NCBI GenBank assembly: GCA_030446485.1
Contig: JAUJNF010000008.1
Span: 70,536-116,737, forward strand
Direction: 5' to 3'
Origin: Thermoleophilaceae bacterium
GTDB taxonomy: Bacteria > Actinomycetota > Thermoleophilia > Solirubrobacterales > Thermoleophilaceae
DNA length: 46,202 nt
The notes under the pieces are model-generated. The model saw nothing but the letters and a program-made list of their open reading frames with translations. It was not told the origin of the DNA and made no database searches. This document shows, piece by piece, positions 35,273 through 43,323 of this stretch. The number at the start of each line of letters is the position of its first letter. Position 1 is the stretch's first letter. The position numbers and the translations under genes are program-made.

Positions 35273-37042
35273 GTGGAGCGAGCGGCGCGCTGCTGGGCGG
35301 CACTCACGATCGTGTTCGCGGTGGCCGCGCTTGGCGCCGCTCCGACACCGGCCGCGGCCGCCTTCGACCCCGCCTACGAGCAGTCGAACTACTCGAAGAT
35401 CGACGAGCGGGGCAAGCGTGACGCGGCCGACCCGGAGTTCCAGGCTCTGCTCCGCCAGAAGGGCGCCGAACGCGAGGTCGAGCGCACGCAGATCAGACTC
35501 GACGACCCGGAGCGCGACTTCAACGCCAACCTCTGCTCCCGGCACATGGACGGCTGCGCCGGCGACGTCCGCCTCTACGACTGGGACAAGAACGGCTTCG
35601 GCATCCGCAGGCCGGTGCTCTGGGTCGCCCGCAGCGGCGCCATCCTCTCCGGCCATCTCTGGATGACGAGGGCGGGTCCCGCCAAGCGCCCGGGCATCGT
35701 GGTCACGAGCGGCTCCGTGCAGGCCCCCGAGGAGCTCTACTGGCACGCCGGGGCGACGCTCGCCAAGCGCGGCTACATCGTGCTCACCTGGGACGTGCAG
35801 GGGCAGGGATACTCCGACACCAACGGGGAGGGCGTCGATCGCGACGAGGGCGTGCCCGCCCAGGCCGGACGCCCCTTCTTCGACCCGACCGAGGACGCGC
35901 TCGACTTCTTCCTGTCGAGCGCCGCGAAGCCATACGTGCCGCGGCCGAGCTGCACCACCGGCACGAGCCACGCCCCGCGGCAGGAGCGACGGGTGAAGGA
36001 GGGCCGCAACGCCGCGTTCAACCCCTTTGCCGACAGCCTCGACCCGAGCCGCATCGGGCTGGCCGGGCACTCGTTCGGAGCGGCGGGCGTCTCCTTCGTC
36101 GGTCAGAAGGACCCGCGCGTGAAGGCGATCGTCGCGTGGGACAACCTTCGCGCCCCGTCGGCGCCGCCCGCGACCGGCTGCGCCTCGGCCCCCGAGTCAC
36201 GTACGGCGCCGCCCATCACCAAGCCGTCGCTCGGGATCTCCAACGACTACGGCCTCTTCCGCATGCCCAACACGGGCGAGCCCGACCCGCTCGGCAAGAG
36301 CGAGGCCTCGCGTGCGTTCTCGGCCGCCGGGGTCGACAACGGCCAGGTGAACATCCGCGGCGGCACCCACTACGAGCCGTCCTACATCCCCAACCCCTAC
36401 TTCTCCGCGACCCTGCGCGGCATTGATTTCGTGGCCTGGTACACGGGCGCCTGGTTCGACAAGTACGTGAAGGGCGACGCAAGCGCCGACGCGCGGCTGC
36501 TCACCACGCGCTGGCGAGACGACGCGGAGGAGGCCGCCGTCGACCCGACGAGAGACGGCAACCTGTTCTCCCGCTACTACCGCTCGCGGCTGGACATCGG
36601 CCTGGCGAACGGCGGGCGCTTCCTGTGCGAGGACCTTCGTCCGGGCGAGTGCCCCGGCCTGACCGCAGCCGATGGAGAGGCGGCGGCCTACGGCTACCTG
36701 AAGGAGGCCAACACGCCCGACGCGCCGGCGAGCGCCGGCCCACCGTCCCAGCCGACCCCGCCCGCCCGCGACTGCCGCGGGCGCCGCCGCTTCACGGTCG
36801 GCCTGTCCCGGCCACGCGGCGCGAGGATTCGCCGTGCCACCCTGTACGTGAACGGCCGCCGGCTGCGCCGCATCACCGGCAGGCAGCTGCGTGCCTCGGG
36901 CAGGGGCCGCATCCGGGTGCCCATCAGGTTGAGGCGGCGGACCACCCGGCCCGTACGCATCAGGGTCGTGTTCCGGACCAACCGCGGCCGCGTCGTGTTC
37001 AAGCGTGGCTTCCGGCCCTGCGGAGGACCTCGAGCGAAGTAG
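35273..37042 (+). CDS. Secreted alpha/beta-hydrolase
   Basis: A 589-residue exported protein. A signal peptide (CWAALTIVFAVAALGAAPTP, cleaved near AAAAF) is followed by about 100 residues without recognised motifs. The hydrolase core shows RPGIVVTSGSVQAPEELYWH, GYIVLTWDVQGQGYSDTNGE and the nucleophile elbow GLAGHSFGAAGVS (GxSxG). A later GGTHYEPSYIPNPYF may supply the catalytic His. Eight or so Cys residues could form disulfides. The last ~100 residues are a basic, beta-rich domain (RRATLYVNGRRLRRITGRQL) resembling small Ig-like modules seen on actinobacterial secreted proteins. Substrate unknown. The second GTG is chosen on the -10 box. Confidence 0.78.
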   Translation: MERAARCWAALTIVFAVAALGAAPTPAAAAFDPAYEQSNYSKIDERGKRDAADPEFQALLRQKGAEREVERTQIRLDDPERDFNANLCSRHMDGCAGDVRLYDWDKNGFGIRRPVLWVARSGAILSGHLWMTRAGPAKRPGIVVTSGSVQAPEELYWHAGATLAKRGYIVLTWDVQGQGYSDTNGEGVDRDEGVPAQAGRPFFDPTEDALDFFLSSAAKPYVPRPSCTTGTSHAPRQERRVKEGRNAAFNPFADSLDPSRIGLAGHSFGAAGVSFVGQKDPRVKAIVAWDNLRAPSAPPATGCASAPESRTAPPITKPSLGISNDYGLFRMPNTGEPDPLGKSEASRAFSAAGVDNGQVNIRGGTHYEPSYIPNPYFSATLRGIDFVAWYTGAWFDKYVKGDASADARLLTTRWRDDAEEAAVDPTRDGNLFSRYYRSRLDIGLANGGRFLCEDLRPGECPGLTAADGEAAAYGYLKEANTPDAPASAGPPSQPTPPARDCRGRRRFTVGLSRPRGARIRRATLYVNGRRLRRITGRQLRASGRGRIRVPIRLRRRTTRPVRIRVVFRTNRGRVVFKRGFRPCGGPRAK

Positions 37043-37064
37043 CCCCCCGGCGGACCAGTTCCGA

Positions 37065-38246
37065 TCAGGCCGCCGCGTCGGCTGCCAACCGCCGCGCCAC
37101 GACCTCGGTGAGCCGCACGGCCTTCCCGACGGTCCCGTAGTCGACGTTCTCCGGAACGTCGGTCGGCCAGTGGTAGTTGGCCAGCGCCTTCCAGTCGGTG
37201 ATCGACACGAGCATGCCCACCGGATAGCCGGCTCGGTTGGGAATCACGCTGTCGGTGCTGTTGCGCGAGCGCATGCCCCGCCGCAGCGGGATCCCCGCGG
37301 CGTCCGCCTCCTCGGCGATCAGGTCCTTGAAGCCCGCCTCGTAGTCCTGCATCTTCACCGGCCCCTCGCCCTCCAGCATCACCAGGTGTGGCGAGCCGAT
37401 CGTCTCCAGGTTCACGAACCAAGTGCGATCGCTCGGCAGGGAGGGAAAGTGACGTGCGGCGAAGCCGTGGATCCCTCCCTGCAGGGTCTCCTCGGCGCCG
37501 CACGACGCGAGCACCACCCGCAGCCCCTCGACCGGGCGCTCCTCGAAGGCGCGCGCCAGCGCCACCAACCCGGCCACGCCGGTGAGGTTGTCGTTGGCGC
37601 CGGGCACGACGACGCCGCGGGCGATGTCCGCCATGGTGACCACCGAAAGGGCGGCGAGACCGGTGGCCGAGCCGATGAGCCCGCGACGGCCGAGCGCCGC
37701 CCCGGCCGCCACCGCGAGCGGGGGCCCGAATACGAGCCACCACAGCGGGAGGCTGGTGTTGATGCGATCGATCACCCCGGGGAAGCGCTCCCATAGGCGG
37801 CGCTGCCCCGATTGGTCGAAGACGAACCCGGTGGGCGCCGCGTCGTGGTGGGCGAGAACCACCAGCGTGCGCTCGGCCGAGCGGTCGCCGGCGGTGGCCA
37901 CCACGTTCCACGTCGGCCGCTGCCGCATCGTCAGGCGCCGGAAGAGGCGCGGGCCGTTGGACACGTCCTCGGCGATGAGAGCTCCGGCGGCGGCGGCCAG
38001 CAGGCCTCCCCACGTCCGGCGGCCCCGCAGCGCCGCGATGCCACCGATCACCCCCAGCGCGCTCAGGGCGCCGATCGCCGCGGCGAAGTGGGAGTAGGCG
38101 GCTTCCTCCTCGATCCGGGCGTCGCACTCGAGTGCGGAGAGGCGGGCCGCGAGCCACTCGGCCGCCTCGCGCTCACCCGGCGAGCACGCCGGGCGCTCGA
38201 TCCCGGCCATGTGCTCGATGGTCTCTCTGAGCAGCGCCTCGTCCAT
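37065..38246 (-). CDS. M28-family zinc aminopeptidase, membrane-associated
   Basis: A 393-residue M28 peptidase. Zinc ligands and catalytic residues expected of the family are visible: LVVLAHHDAAPTG (His-Asp), VVPGANDNLTGVAG (bridging Asp), ASCGAEETLQGG (catalytic Glu-Glu), WFVNLETIGSP (Glu in the Asp/Glu ligand position) and the late NYHWPTDVPENV (His). Hydrophobic helices at about 53-92 and 165-205 interrupt the peptidase domain, so it is probably membrane-bound; that is unusual for small secreted M28 enzymes but known in long membrane forms. No signal peptide is seen. Peptide substrate unknown. Confidence 0.85.
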   Translation of the reverse strand: MDEALLRETIEHMAGIERPACSPGEREAAEWLAARLSALECDARIEEEAAYSHFAAAIGALSALGVIGGIAALRGRRTWGGLLAAAAGALIAEDVSNGPRLFRRLTMRQRPTWNVVATAGDRSAERTLVVLAHHDAAPTGFVFDQSGQRRLWERFPGVIDRINTSLPLWWLVFGPPLAVAAGAALGRRGLIGSATGLAALSVVTMADIARGVVVPGANDNLTGVAGLVALARAFEERPVEGLRVVLASCGAEETLQGGIHGFAARHFPSLPSDRTWFVNLETIGSPHLVMLEGEGPVKMQDYEAGFKDLIAEEADAAGIPLRRGMRSRNSTDSVIPNRAGYPVGMLVSITDWKALANYHWPTDVPENVDYGTVGKAVRLTEVVARRLAADAAA

Positions 38247-38274
38247 GTCGCGAGCGCCCGGCGCCTCGACCCGG

Positions 38275-38451
38275 CTACTTGTCGCGGTTCAGCGGGCCCT
38301 TCGCCTTGTCGGCGGCCTTGTCGACCCCGTCCTTGACCGACGCGGTGGTGCGGTCGACCTTGCCTTCCTTCTTCAGGTCGTCGTTGCCGGTGAGGCTGCC
38401 GGCGGCCTCCTTGATGCGGCCCTTGCCCTCGTCGGTGTTCTTGTCGCTCAT
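38275..38451 (-). CDS. CsbD-family stress protein
   Basis: A 58-residue hydrophilic protein, MSDKNTDEGKGRIKEAAGSL, then TGNDDLKKEGKVDR and ADKAKGPLNRDK. The G-x-x-K-E-A-A-G-x-L-T-G-x-x-x-L-x-x-E-G core is the CsbD signature; B. subtilis CsbD belongs to the general stress regulon, but its molecular role is unknown. The ATG follows gagagga. TATGCT about 40 nt upstream is a likely -10 box. Confidence 0.9.
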   Translation of the reverse strand: MSDKNTDEGKGRIKEAAGSLTGNDDLKKEGKVDRTTASVKDGVDKAADKAKGPLNRDK

Positions 38452-38500
38452 TGGGTCCTCTCGGTCGCGGTTCGTCGTGCTTTCGCAAGCATAGGCTCGG

Positions 38501-38998
38501 TCAGCGTCCGAGGTGATCCCTTAGCGCCCGCTCGGTGGACCAGAACGCGAGCTCGCCCAAGGGCAGCTCGTCGGGGCCGAAGGCGCGCACCTCGGTGGCC
38601 TCGTCGGTCTCGTGCGGGATGCCAAGCGCCAGGCCCTCGTAGACCACGAGCACGACCCGGTCGTCTGCGCGCGAGTACACGCCGACGAGCGACCCAAGCT
38701 CGATCTCGATGCCCATCTCCTCCATCGTCTCGCGCCTGGCGCCGTCCTCCACCGACTCTCCGAGGTCCACGAACCCGCCGGGAAAGGTCCAGAGACCGCC
38801 TCCGGGATCGAAGGCGCGGCGCAGGAGCCATAGCCGTCCATCCTCGTCGCGCGGGATGGCGCAGGCCACCGGCTTGGGGTTGTAGTAGGCCCCGTAGCCG
38901 CACGACGGGCAGGTGAGGGACCGCGGGAAGCGAACCGTCGCCTCAGAGGCGCACCGCGGGCAGAAGCGCACCTGCTCGAGCGCCGGGTTGAGGCTCAC
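38501..38998 (-). CDS. Nudix hydrolase with N-terminal zinc ribbon
   Basis: A 165-residue pyrophosphohydrolase. The N-terminal zinc ribbon uses FCPRCASE (Cys13, Cys16) and LTCPSCGYGAYYNPKPV (Cys30, Cys33), the NudC-like arrangement. The Nudix box G-x5-E-x7-R-E-U-x-E-E-x-G-U is complete in GGFVDLGESVEDGARRETME followed by EMGI (about 75-98). The short length and absence of the N-terminal NudC domain make an ADP-ribose, NADH or nucleotide-sugar substrate possible; it cannot be fixed. The GTG start has a TAGGCT box 7 nt upstream. Confidence 0.9.
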   Translation of the reverse strand: MSLNPALEQVRFCPRCASEATVRFPRSLTCPSCGYGAYYNPKPVACAIPRDEDGRLWLLRRAFDPGGGLWTFPGGFVDLGESVEDGARRETMEEMGIEIELGSLVGVYSRADDRVVLVVYEGLALGIPHETDEATEVRAFGPDELPLGELAFWSTERALRDHLGR

Positions 38999-39005
38999 CC
39001 TGCCC

Positions 39006-39011
39006 AGCCTA
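39006..39011 (-). promoter_or_regulatory. -10 box TAGGCT, leaderless promoter of the Nudix gene
   Basis: On the minus strand TAGGCT ends 7 nt before the GTG start. Confidence 0.5.
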
Positions 39012-39038
39012 CGAGTCCGCCGATGGCCGCTTCGGCGC

Positions 39039-39044
39039 TACGCT
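39039..39044 (+). promoter_or_regulatory. -10 box TACGCT of tRNA-Thr(GGT)
   Basis: TACGCT ends 9 nt before the first base of the tRNA. Confidence 0.5.
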
Positions 39045-39053
39045 GCCCAGAGC

Positions 39054-39126
<73 letters not shown>

Positions 39127-39166
39127 CTCGGGGCTTGGCCGCGCCGCGCAGCGGTCTATCGGCCGC

Positions 39167-39325
39167 ATGGCGCAGAATGGCAGGAGCGGTGCGGCCGTGC
39201 GGGGCGCCTCGGAGGTCGGGACCTATCGCCGCATCGGCTGGGAGCGCGGAGCGTGGCACGACGTGGCGTGGACCCAGCGCCCGATTGCGACGACGAGGAC
39301 CCGCCCCGCAAACCCCACTGAGTAG
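39167..39325 (+). pseudogene. C-terminal fragment of a PAT-type GNAT acetyltransferase
   Basis: A 52-codon frame contains EVGTYRRIGWERGAWHDVAW followed by TQRPI. This matches the last ~25 residues of phosphinothricin-type N-acetyltransferases (V-G-x-x-x-x-V-G-x-K-x-G-x-W-x-D-V-x-x-x-Q). The preceding codons between the tRNA and this segment show no acetyltransferase core, so the rest of the domain is missing. It looks like the tail of a gene lost by recombination next to tRNA-Thr. The similarity is read by eye and short. Confidence 0.45.
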
Positions 39326-39329
39326 CAGG

Positions 39330-39335
39330 TACCCT
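39330..39335 (+). promoter_or_regulatory. -10 box TACCCT, leaderless promoter of the PGPGW gene
   Basis: TACCCT ends 9 nt before the ATG, with no Shine-Dalgarno. Confidence 0.5.
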
Positions 39336-39344
39336 CGCGGTCAG

Positions 39345-39728
39345 ATGGCGAGCCAGGAACGTCCGCGCTCGGATCAAATCCAGAAGGTGCGCGAGCGCCG
39401 CGCGCGTCACAAGCAGAAGAGCCGCCCGTACCGTGCCGCGGTCGTGGTGGCCGGCTTTGCGGTGACCGCCCTCGGGGTAGTGATGACCGGGCCCGTGCCG
39501 GGGCCGGGCATCGTGATCATCCCGATCGGCCTGGCGCTGCTGGCACTGGAGTTCGTTTGGGCCGAGCGCCTTCTCGAGCGCGCGATCGACTATGCCGAAG
39601 AATCCAAGCGCAAGGCGGCCGACACGAGCACGAAGCAGAGGATCGTGGGTGGCGCGCTGACCGCTGCCGCGGTGGCGGCCTTCGTCGCCGCGGCAATCCT
39701 CTACGACATCCCTCTCCTGCCCGTCTAG
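39345..39728 (+). CDS. PGPGW-family transmembrane protein
   Basis: A 127-residue membrane protein of the PGPGW family. The signature lies in VVMTGPVPGPGIVIIPIGLA (about 46-65; PGPG followed by I rather than W), then LLALEFVWAERLLERA. Two helices (about 31-50 and 54-74) precede a charged helix, and a third helix is at 105-122 (VGGALTAAAVAAFVAAAILY). The N-terminus is basic (KVRERRARHKQKSRPYR). Function is unknown. It is preceded by its own -10 box and followed at once by a large palindromic element. Confidence 0.85.
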   Translation: MASQERPRSDQIQKVRERRARHKQKSRPYRAAVVVAGFAVTALGVVMTGPVPGPGIVIIPIGLALLALEFVWAERLLERAIDYAEESKRKAADTSTKQRIVGGALTAAAVAAFVAAAILYDIPLLPV

Positions 39729-39730
39729 TC

Positions 39731-39884
39731 GGTCTTCTCGAAACGTTCGCGCGAAATGTCATGCGCCGGGCCCCGCCAGGCAAGGACGCAGGAGCCCCCA
39801 ATAGCAGCGCTATTGCGGGTTCCGAGGACGCCGCATGGCGGTGAACCGGCGCCGCCATGACGGGTGAAACGTTGAGAGAAGGCC
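39731..39884. repeat. Large imperfect palindrome (about 150 nt) between convergent genes
   Basis: The element folds as nested stems around a centre at 39806-39808. The inner stem is caatagc-agc-gctattg, continued after one mismatch by ggagccc with gggttcc. Further out, cgcca (39774-39778) pairs with tggcg (39836-39840), cgccgg with ccggcg, and gtcatg with catgac. The ends carry ggtcttctc and gagagaaggcc with aacgtt on both sides. Nothing in it codes. It could be a small mobile palindromic repeat (MITE- or REP-like), a structured RNA or a bidirectional terminator. A genome search for copies would tell which. Confidence 0.7.
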
Positions 39885-39916
39885 CACTAGGTCGCAGGCC
39901 CACCGGCCCGGCCCGC

Positions 39917-41515
39917 CTACGCCACTCCCGGGGGAGCGGCGCGAGCCGCGTCGCGATCGTCCGGGGCCGCGGCGGGCACCGGCGCGGACAGGCGCACGGC
40001 ACGTGACTTGCCCTTCAGTATCGCCCCCGGCCGTTCCTCGAACTCGCAGGCCTCGCGCTCGAGCCTCACGCGCGTAGCCTCGGTGATCAGGATCTCGTCA
40101 CCCGTCTCACGCGTCACCTCCTCGACGCGGGAGGCGGTGTTCACCGTGTCCCCGATCACCGTGAAGTCGAGCCGCCCGCCGCCGCCGACGGTCCCGGCCA
40201 TCACCTCTCCCGAGTTCACCCCGATGCCGATGCGCAGATCGTCGCCGTACCGCTCGCGCACGGTCTCCGCGATCGCGAGCGCCGCCTCGACGGCTCGGTC
40301 GGCGTGGTCCTCGCGCCGCTCGGGGGCGCCGAAGACGCCCAGCAGGCCGTCCCCCACGAACTTGTTGGCGTGCCCGCCGTGGCGCAGGAGGATCGGCACC
40401 ACCAGCTCGAAGAAGCCGTTTAGCCGGGCGACCACCTCGCGGGCGGTCGCCTGCTCCGCGTAGGCGGTGAAGCCGCGTATGTCGACGAAGAGCACGGACA
40501 CGTCCACCTCGTCGCCGGCCAGCGTGCCGTCGCGCAGCACCGCCTCGGCCAACCCCGGGTCGACGTAGGCACCGAACGCCTCGCGCAGGCGCTCACGCTC
40601 TTCGAGGCGCACGACCATGTCGTTGAAGGACTGCGCGAGCGCCCCGATCTCGTCCGTCGAGGTCACGGGCACGCGGGCCTCGAGGTCTCCCGCCCGCACC
40701 CGCTCGGTGGCCTCCTGGAAGTCCTGGACCGGCGCGAGGATCGCTGCCGAGAGGAGCACGGTGAGCTCGAAGGAAATCGTGAAGGCCACAACCACCGCGA
40801 TGAGCACGTCCAGTCCGAGATCTCCGAGGCCGGCGGTGTCGCTGCCCGACAGCGCGGAGACCACGACGCCCGTGATCACGTTGATCATGGGCAGTACCGC
40901 GAGCAGCTTCCAGCGCAGCGGCACCCCGGGCTGCCCGATCACGAAGTGGTCAGGGAGATGGGGCGAGATGCGCTCGAGCACCGGCCGCATGGCCAGGTCG
41001 ATCGCCAGGTAGCGCAGCGTCTCCCCGTACACGAGCACTACGACCCCGCCGGCGGCCAGGGCGAGCAGCGAGTAGGCCGGCAGCCCGAGCTCCCAGACGA
41101 TGTAGCCGCACAGGGGCAGCACGCTCACGAGGAACGGGGCGAGGCCGACTCGGCGCGCGACCTGCCGGGGTAGGGCGGCGGCTCGCATCCAGGCGACGAC
41201 GGTGATGTGCTCGTCGCGCTCGCCTCCGAGCCACGCGCACACCGGCTTCAGCAGGCCCACGGCCACGCGCGTCGTGTAGAGGTTCTCGACGAAGACCAGC
41301 GCCTGTGACACCGCGACGATGCGCAGGAACTCGCCGCTCGAGATGTCGGTGTAGAAGGTGAGGAGGCCGATTGCCCCCAGCGCCACCAGGTGGGCGATCC
41401 AGAACTGCGCGATCACCACTGCGAGCGGGTAGCGCGCCCCGAGCCTGGCGGCAGCCACTTTCAGCCCAGCCTTGAGCATCCAGCGATTGTGACGGGCGCG
41501 CCCGCCGTCCGTCAC
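39917..41515 (-). CDS. Membrane adenylate/guanylate cyclase with HAMP domain (class III)
   Basis: A 532-residue class III nucleotide cyclase. Six hydrophobic helices in residues 25-260 form a membrane anchor of the type seen in mycobacterial Rv1318c-like cyclases. A HAMP segment follows (ILAPVQDFQEATERVRAGDL, then TDEIGALAQSFNDMV). The catalytic domain has the metal-binding Asp in VSVLFVDIRGFTAYAE, the second Asp in KFVGDGLLGVFGAPE, and the NTASRVE segment with the transition-state Asn and Arg. The substrate-specifying Lys position is in HANKFVGDG, which favours ATP. The output is probably cAMP. A GTG start is given; the ATG 12 codons later (MLKAGLKVA) is equally possible. Confidence 0.88.
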   Translation of the reverse strand: MTDGGRARHNRWMLKAGLKVAAARLGARYPLAVVIAQFWIAHLVALGAIGLLTFYTDISSGEFLRIVAVSQALVFVENLYTTRVAVGLLKPVCAWLGGERDEHITVVAWMRAAALPRQVARRVGLAPFLVSVLPLCGYIVWELGLPAYSLLALAAGGVVVLVYGETLRYLAIDLAMRPVLERISPHLPDHFVIGQPGVPLRWKLLAVLPMINVITGVVVSALSGSDTAGLGDLGLDVLIAVVVAFTISFELTVLLSAAILAPVQDFQEATERVRAGDLEARVPVTSTDEIGALAQSFNDMVVRLEERERLREAFGAYVDPGLAEAVLRDGTLAGDEVDVSVLFVDIRGFTAYAEQATAREVVARLNGFFELVVPILLRHGGHANKFVGDGLLGVFGAPERREDHADRAVEAALAIAETVRERYGDDLRIGIGVNSGEVMAGTVGGGGRLDFTVIGDTVNTASRVEEVTRETGDEILITEATRVRLEREACEFEERPGAILKGKSRAVRLSAPVPAAAPDDRDAARAAPPGVA

Positions 41516-41537
41516 CCGCGCGCCGGCGCAGCCGCGC

Positions 41538-41543
41538 TAGACT
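41538..41543 (+). promoter_or_regulatory. Candidate -10 box TAGACT for the rpmG-secE-nusG-ribosomal operon
   Basis: TAGACT lies 75 nt before rpmG. Transcription would start at about 41550, just before a terminator-like hairpin. Confidence 0.45.
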
Positions 41544-41551
41544 GCCTCGGA

Positions 41552-41576
41552 CCTCGCGCGGCCCGGCGGGGTTTTT
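41552..41576 (+). terminator. Hairpin with T5 run in the rpmG leader (possible attenuator)
   Basis: Stem cctcgc pairs with gcgggg (one G-U) around loop gcggcccg and is followed by ttttt. No plus-strand gene lies upstream within 1.8 kb, so if the TAGACT promoter is real this element sits in the leader of rpmG-secE-nusG and could terminate transcription early. Confidence 0.5.
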
Positions 41577-41618
41577 CTTCGCCCGGGGACGCGCTCACCC
41601 ATACGCCTGAAGGGGCCC

Positions 41619-41783
41619 ATGGCTCGCGGAGACGTCAGAATCGCCGTAACGCTCGCTTGCGAGGACTGCAAGCGACGCAACTACCAGACCGAGAAGTCCA
41701 AGCGCAACCATCCGAACCGGATCGAGTTCCGCAAGTACTGCCGCTGGTGCCGCAAGCACACCGCGCACCGGGAGACCCGCTGA
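41619..41783 (+). CDS. rpmG: 50S ribosomal protein L33
   Basis: Large-subunit ribosomal protein of 54 residues, [20 protein letters not shown] to HTAHRETR. It is the zinc-binding form: CEDC (14-17) and CRWC (40-43) supply the four cysteines. The gene order rpmG-secE-nusG-rplK is standard for bacteria. The tRNA-Trp often found between rpmG and secE is absent here. The ATG has an aagggg Shine-Dalgarno-like stretch. Confidence 0.96.
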   Translation: MARGDVRIAVTLACEDCKRRNYQTEKSKRNHPNRIEFRKYCRWCRKHTAHRETR

Positions 41784-41812
41784 GCCGGCGCCGGCTCTTC
41801 GGACAGACGTAG

Positions 41813-42355
41813 ATGGCCCGCCAACGGCAGCGAACCAAGCAGCGGCAGGCCGAGCGGCGTGCCGCTCGCCTCGGCGAGGGCCGTACCGCTCCGGGCGAGG
41901 TATCGCCGTCGGTCGGGGCGGGCGATCCTGCGCCGCCGGACCGCTCCCTCCACGCCTCCGAGCTCGCCGCCTCGGCCCCGCCCGAGACCACGGGGCGCAG
42001 CGACACGGTGGTCGACTCGCCACCGCCCTTCCCGGACACCGGCACGAGCGACGACGATTTCCTTCAGGACGACGGCGCCAACGGCTCGGGTGGCGGGGCA
42101 AGCCCGCCGGCAGCCCTCGACACTGGCGACTCGGCGGAGGGCGGTGAGCCGGCCGGCGACGCCTCTACCGGCCGAGTCGGTAAGGTTCTCGCCTTCCTCT
42201 CAGCCGTCGTGGCGGAGCTCAAGCGCGTCCAGTGGCCGAACCGGGCGCAGCTCTTCTCGCTGACGGGGGTCGTCCTGGGTTTCGTACTGCTCGCGGGCGG
42301 CTACCTCGGTCTGCTCGACGCGATCGTCTCGCGAATCATCCAGGCACTTCTCTAG
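41813..42355 (+). CDS. secE: Preprotein translocase subunit SecE with long N-terminal extension
   Basis: Single-span SecE of the SecYEG channel. The conserved part is the last ~65 residues: GKVLAFLSAVVAELKRVQWP, then NRAQLFSLTGVVLGFVLLAG, i.e. the amphipathic helix with the E-L-K-R/K-V-x-W-P motif followed by one membrane helix. The first ~115 residues are a basic stretch (MARQRQRTKQRQAERRAARL) and then a Pro/Ser/Asp-rich low-complexity segment; such extensions are known in actinobacterial SecE but this is a long one. The start is the ATG 29 nt after rpmG. nusG follows after 17 nt. Confidence 0.93.
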   Translation: MARQRQRTKQRQAERRAARLGEGRTAPGEVSPSVGAGDPAPPDRSLHASELAASAPPETTGRSDTVVDSPPPFPDTGTSDDDFLQDDGANGSGGGASPPAALDTGDSAEGGEPAGDASTGRVGKVLAFLSAVVAELKRVQWPNRAQLFSLTGVVLGFVLLAGGYLGLLDAIVSRIIQALL

Positions 42356-42372
42356 GAGCTACAGAGCAACAG

Positions 42373-42894
42373 ATGTTCCGCTGGTACGCAGTCAACACCT
42401 ACTCAGGGCACGAGAACAAGGTCAAGCACAACTTGGAGCACCGGGTGGTCTCGCTCGGGCAGGAGCGGAACGTGCGCCAGATCGTGATCCCCATGGAGCA
42501 GATCTCCGAGATCAAGGACGGCCAGAAGATCCAGGTCGAGCGCCGCACCATGCCCGGCTACGTGCTCGTGAACATGGACCTGAACGACGACTCGTGGGGC
42601 CTCGTCAAGGGCACCCCGGGGATCACCGGCTTCGTCGGCTCCCAGCAGAAGCCCGTGGCCCTCAGCCAGCCCGAAGTCGACCGCCTGCTCAACCGTGAGA
42701 CGGCCGCGCGGCCGCGGACGCGGGCGCAGTTCTCGATCGGCGAGTCGGTCAAGGTGGTCTCCGGGCCGCTGTCGGACTTCACCGGCGAGATCTCCGAGAT
42801 CAACGAGGACGCCAGCAAGCTCAAGGTGCTCGTCTCCATCTTCGGCCGGGAGACGCCCGTCGAGGTCGGGTTCGATCAGGTCAAGAAGGTCTAG
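42373..42894 (+). CDS. nusG: Transcription termination/antitermination factor NusG
   Basis: A 173-residue NusG, close to the minimal form. The NGN domain begins MFRWYAVNTYSGHENKVKHN and includes RRTMPGYVLVNMDLNDDSWG and TPGITGFVGS; the C-terminal KOW domain is VKVVSGPLSDFTGEISEINE, then VLVSIFGRETPVEV. The long N-terminal extension found in many actinobacteria is missing. The ATG is chosen because NusG proteins start with this W-Y-A-V block; an upstream open frame overlaps secE and is not coding. Confidence 0.96.
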   Translation: MFRWYAVNTYSGHENKVKHNLEHRVVSLGQERNVRQIVIPMEQISEIKDGQKIQVERRTMPGYVLVNMDLNDDSWGLVKGTPGITGFVGSQQKPVALSQPEVDRLLNRETAARPRTRAQFSIGESVKVVSGPLSDFTGEISEINEDASKLKVLVSIFGRETPVEVGFDQVKKV

Positions 42895-42899
42895 GTCCA

Positions 42900-43323
42900 A
42901 TGGCCCGCAAGGTCCTCACCACCATCAAGCTGCAGGTGCCCGGCGCGGCCGCCAATCCGGCCCCCGGTCGGCCCCGCCCTGGGCCAGCACGGCGTGAACA
43001 TCATGGAGTTCTGCAAGTCCTTCAACGCGCAGACCCAGGACCAGGCCGGCACCACGATCCCGGTGGAGATCACGGTCTTCGAGGACCGCTCGTTCACCTT
43101 CATCATGAAGACGCCGCCCGCCGCGGTGCTGATCAAGCAGGCCATCGGGCTCGACAAGGGCTCGGCCGAGCCCAATCGCTCGAAGGTGGGCACGATCACC
43201 CGCGACCAGGTGCGCCAGATCGCCGAGACCAAGATGGTGGACCTGAACGCCAACGACCTCGACCAGGCCTCGAAGATCATCGAGGGCACCGCGCGCTCGA
43301 TGGGCGTGGACGTGGCCGGCTGA
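42900..43323 (+). CDS. rplK: 50S ribosomal protein L11, frameshifted
   Basis: L11 of the GTPase-associated centre. The start [20 protein letters not shown] is in one frame, and [20 protein letters not shown] to the end SMGVDVAG is in another. Relatives read [15 protein letters not shown] at the junction; the sequence here has ccccc at 42961-42965 where seven C would restore that text. Adding two bases gives 141 residues, the exact family size. An essential single-copy gene with this repair is almost certainly intact in the organism. The stop overlaps the rplA start (TGATG). Confidence 0.93.

Noticed and set aside
41784..41812. tRNA-Trp between rpmG and secE, common in bacteria
   Set aside because: The gap is only 29 nt and holds a short palindrome, no tRNA.
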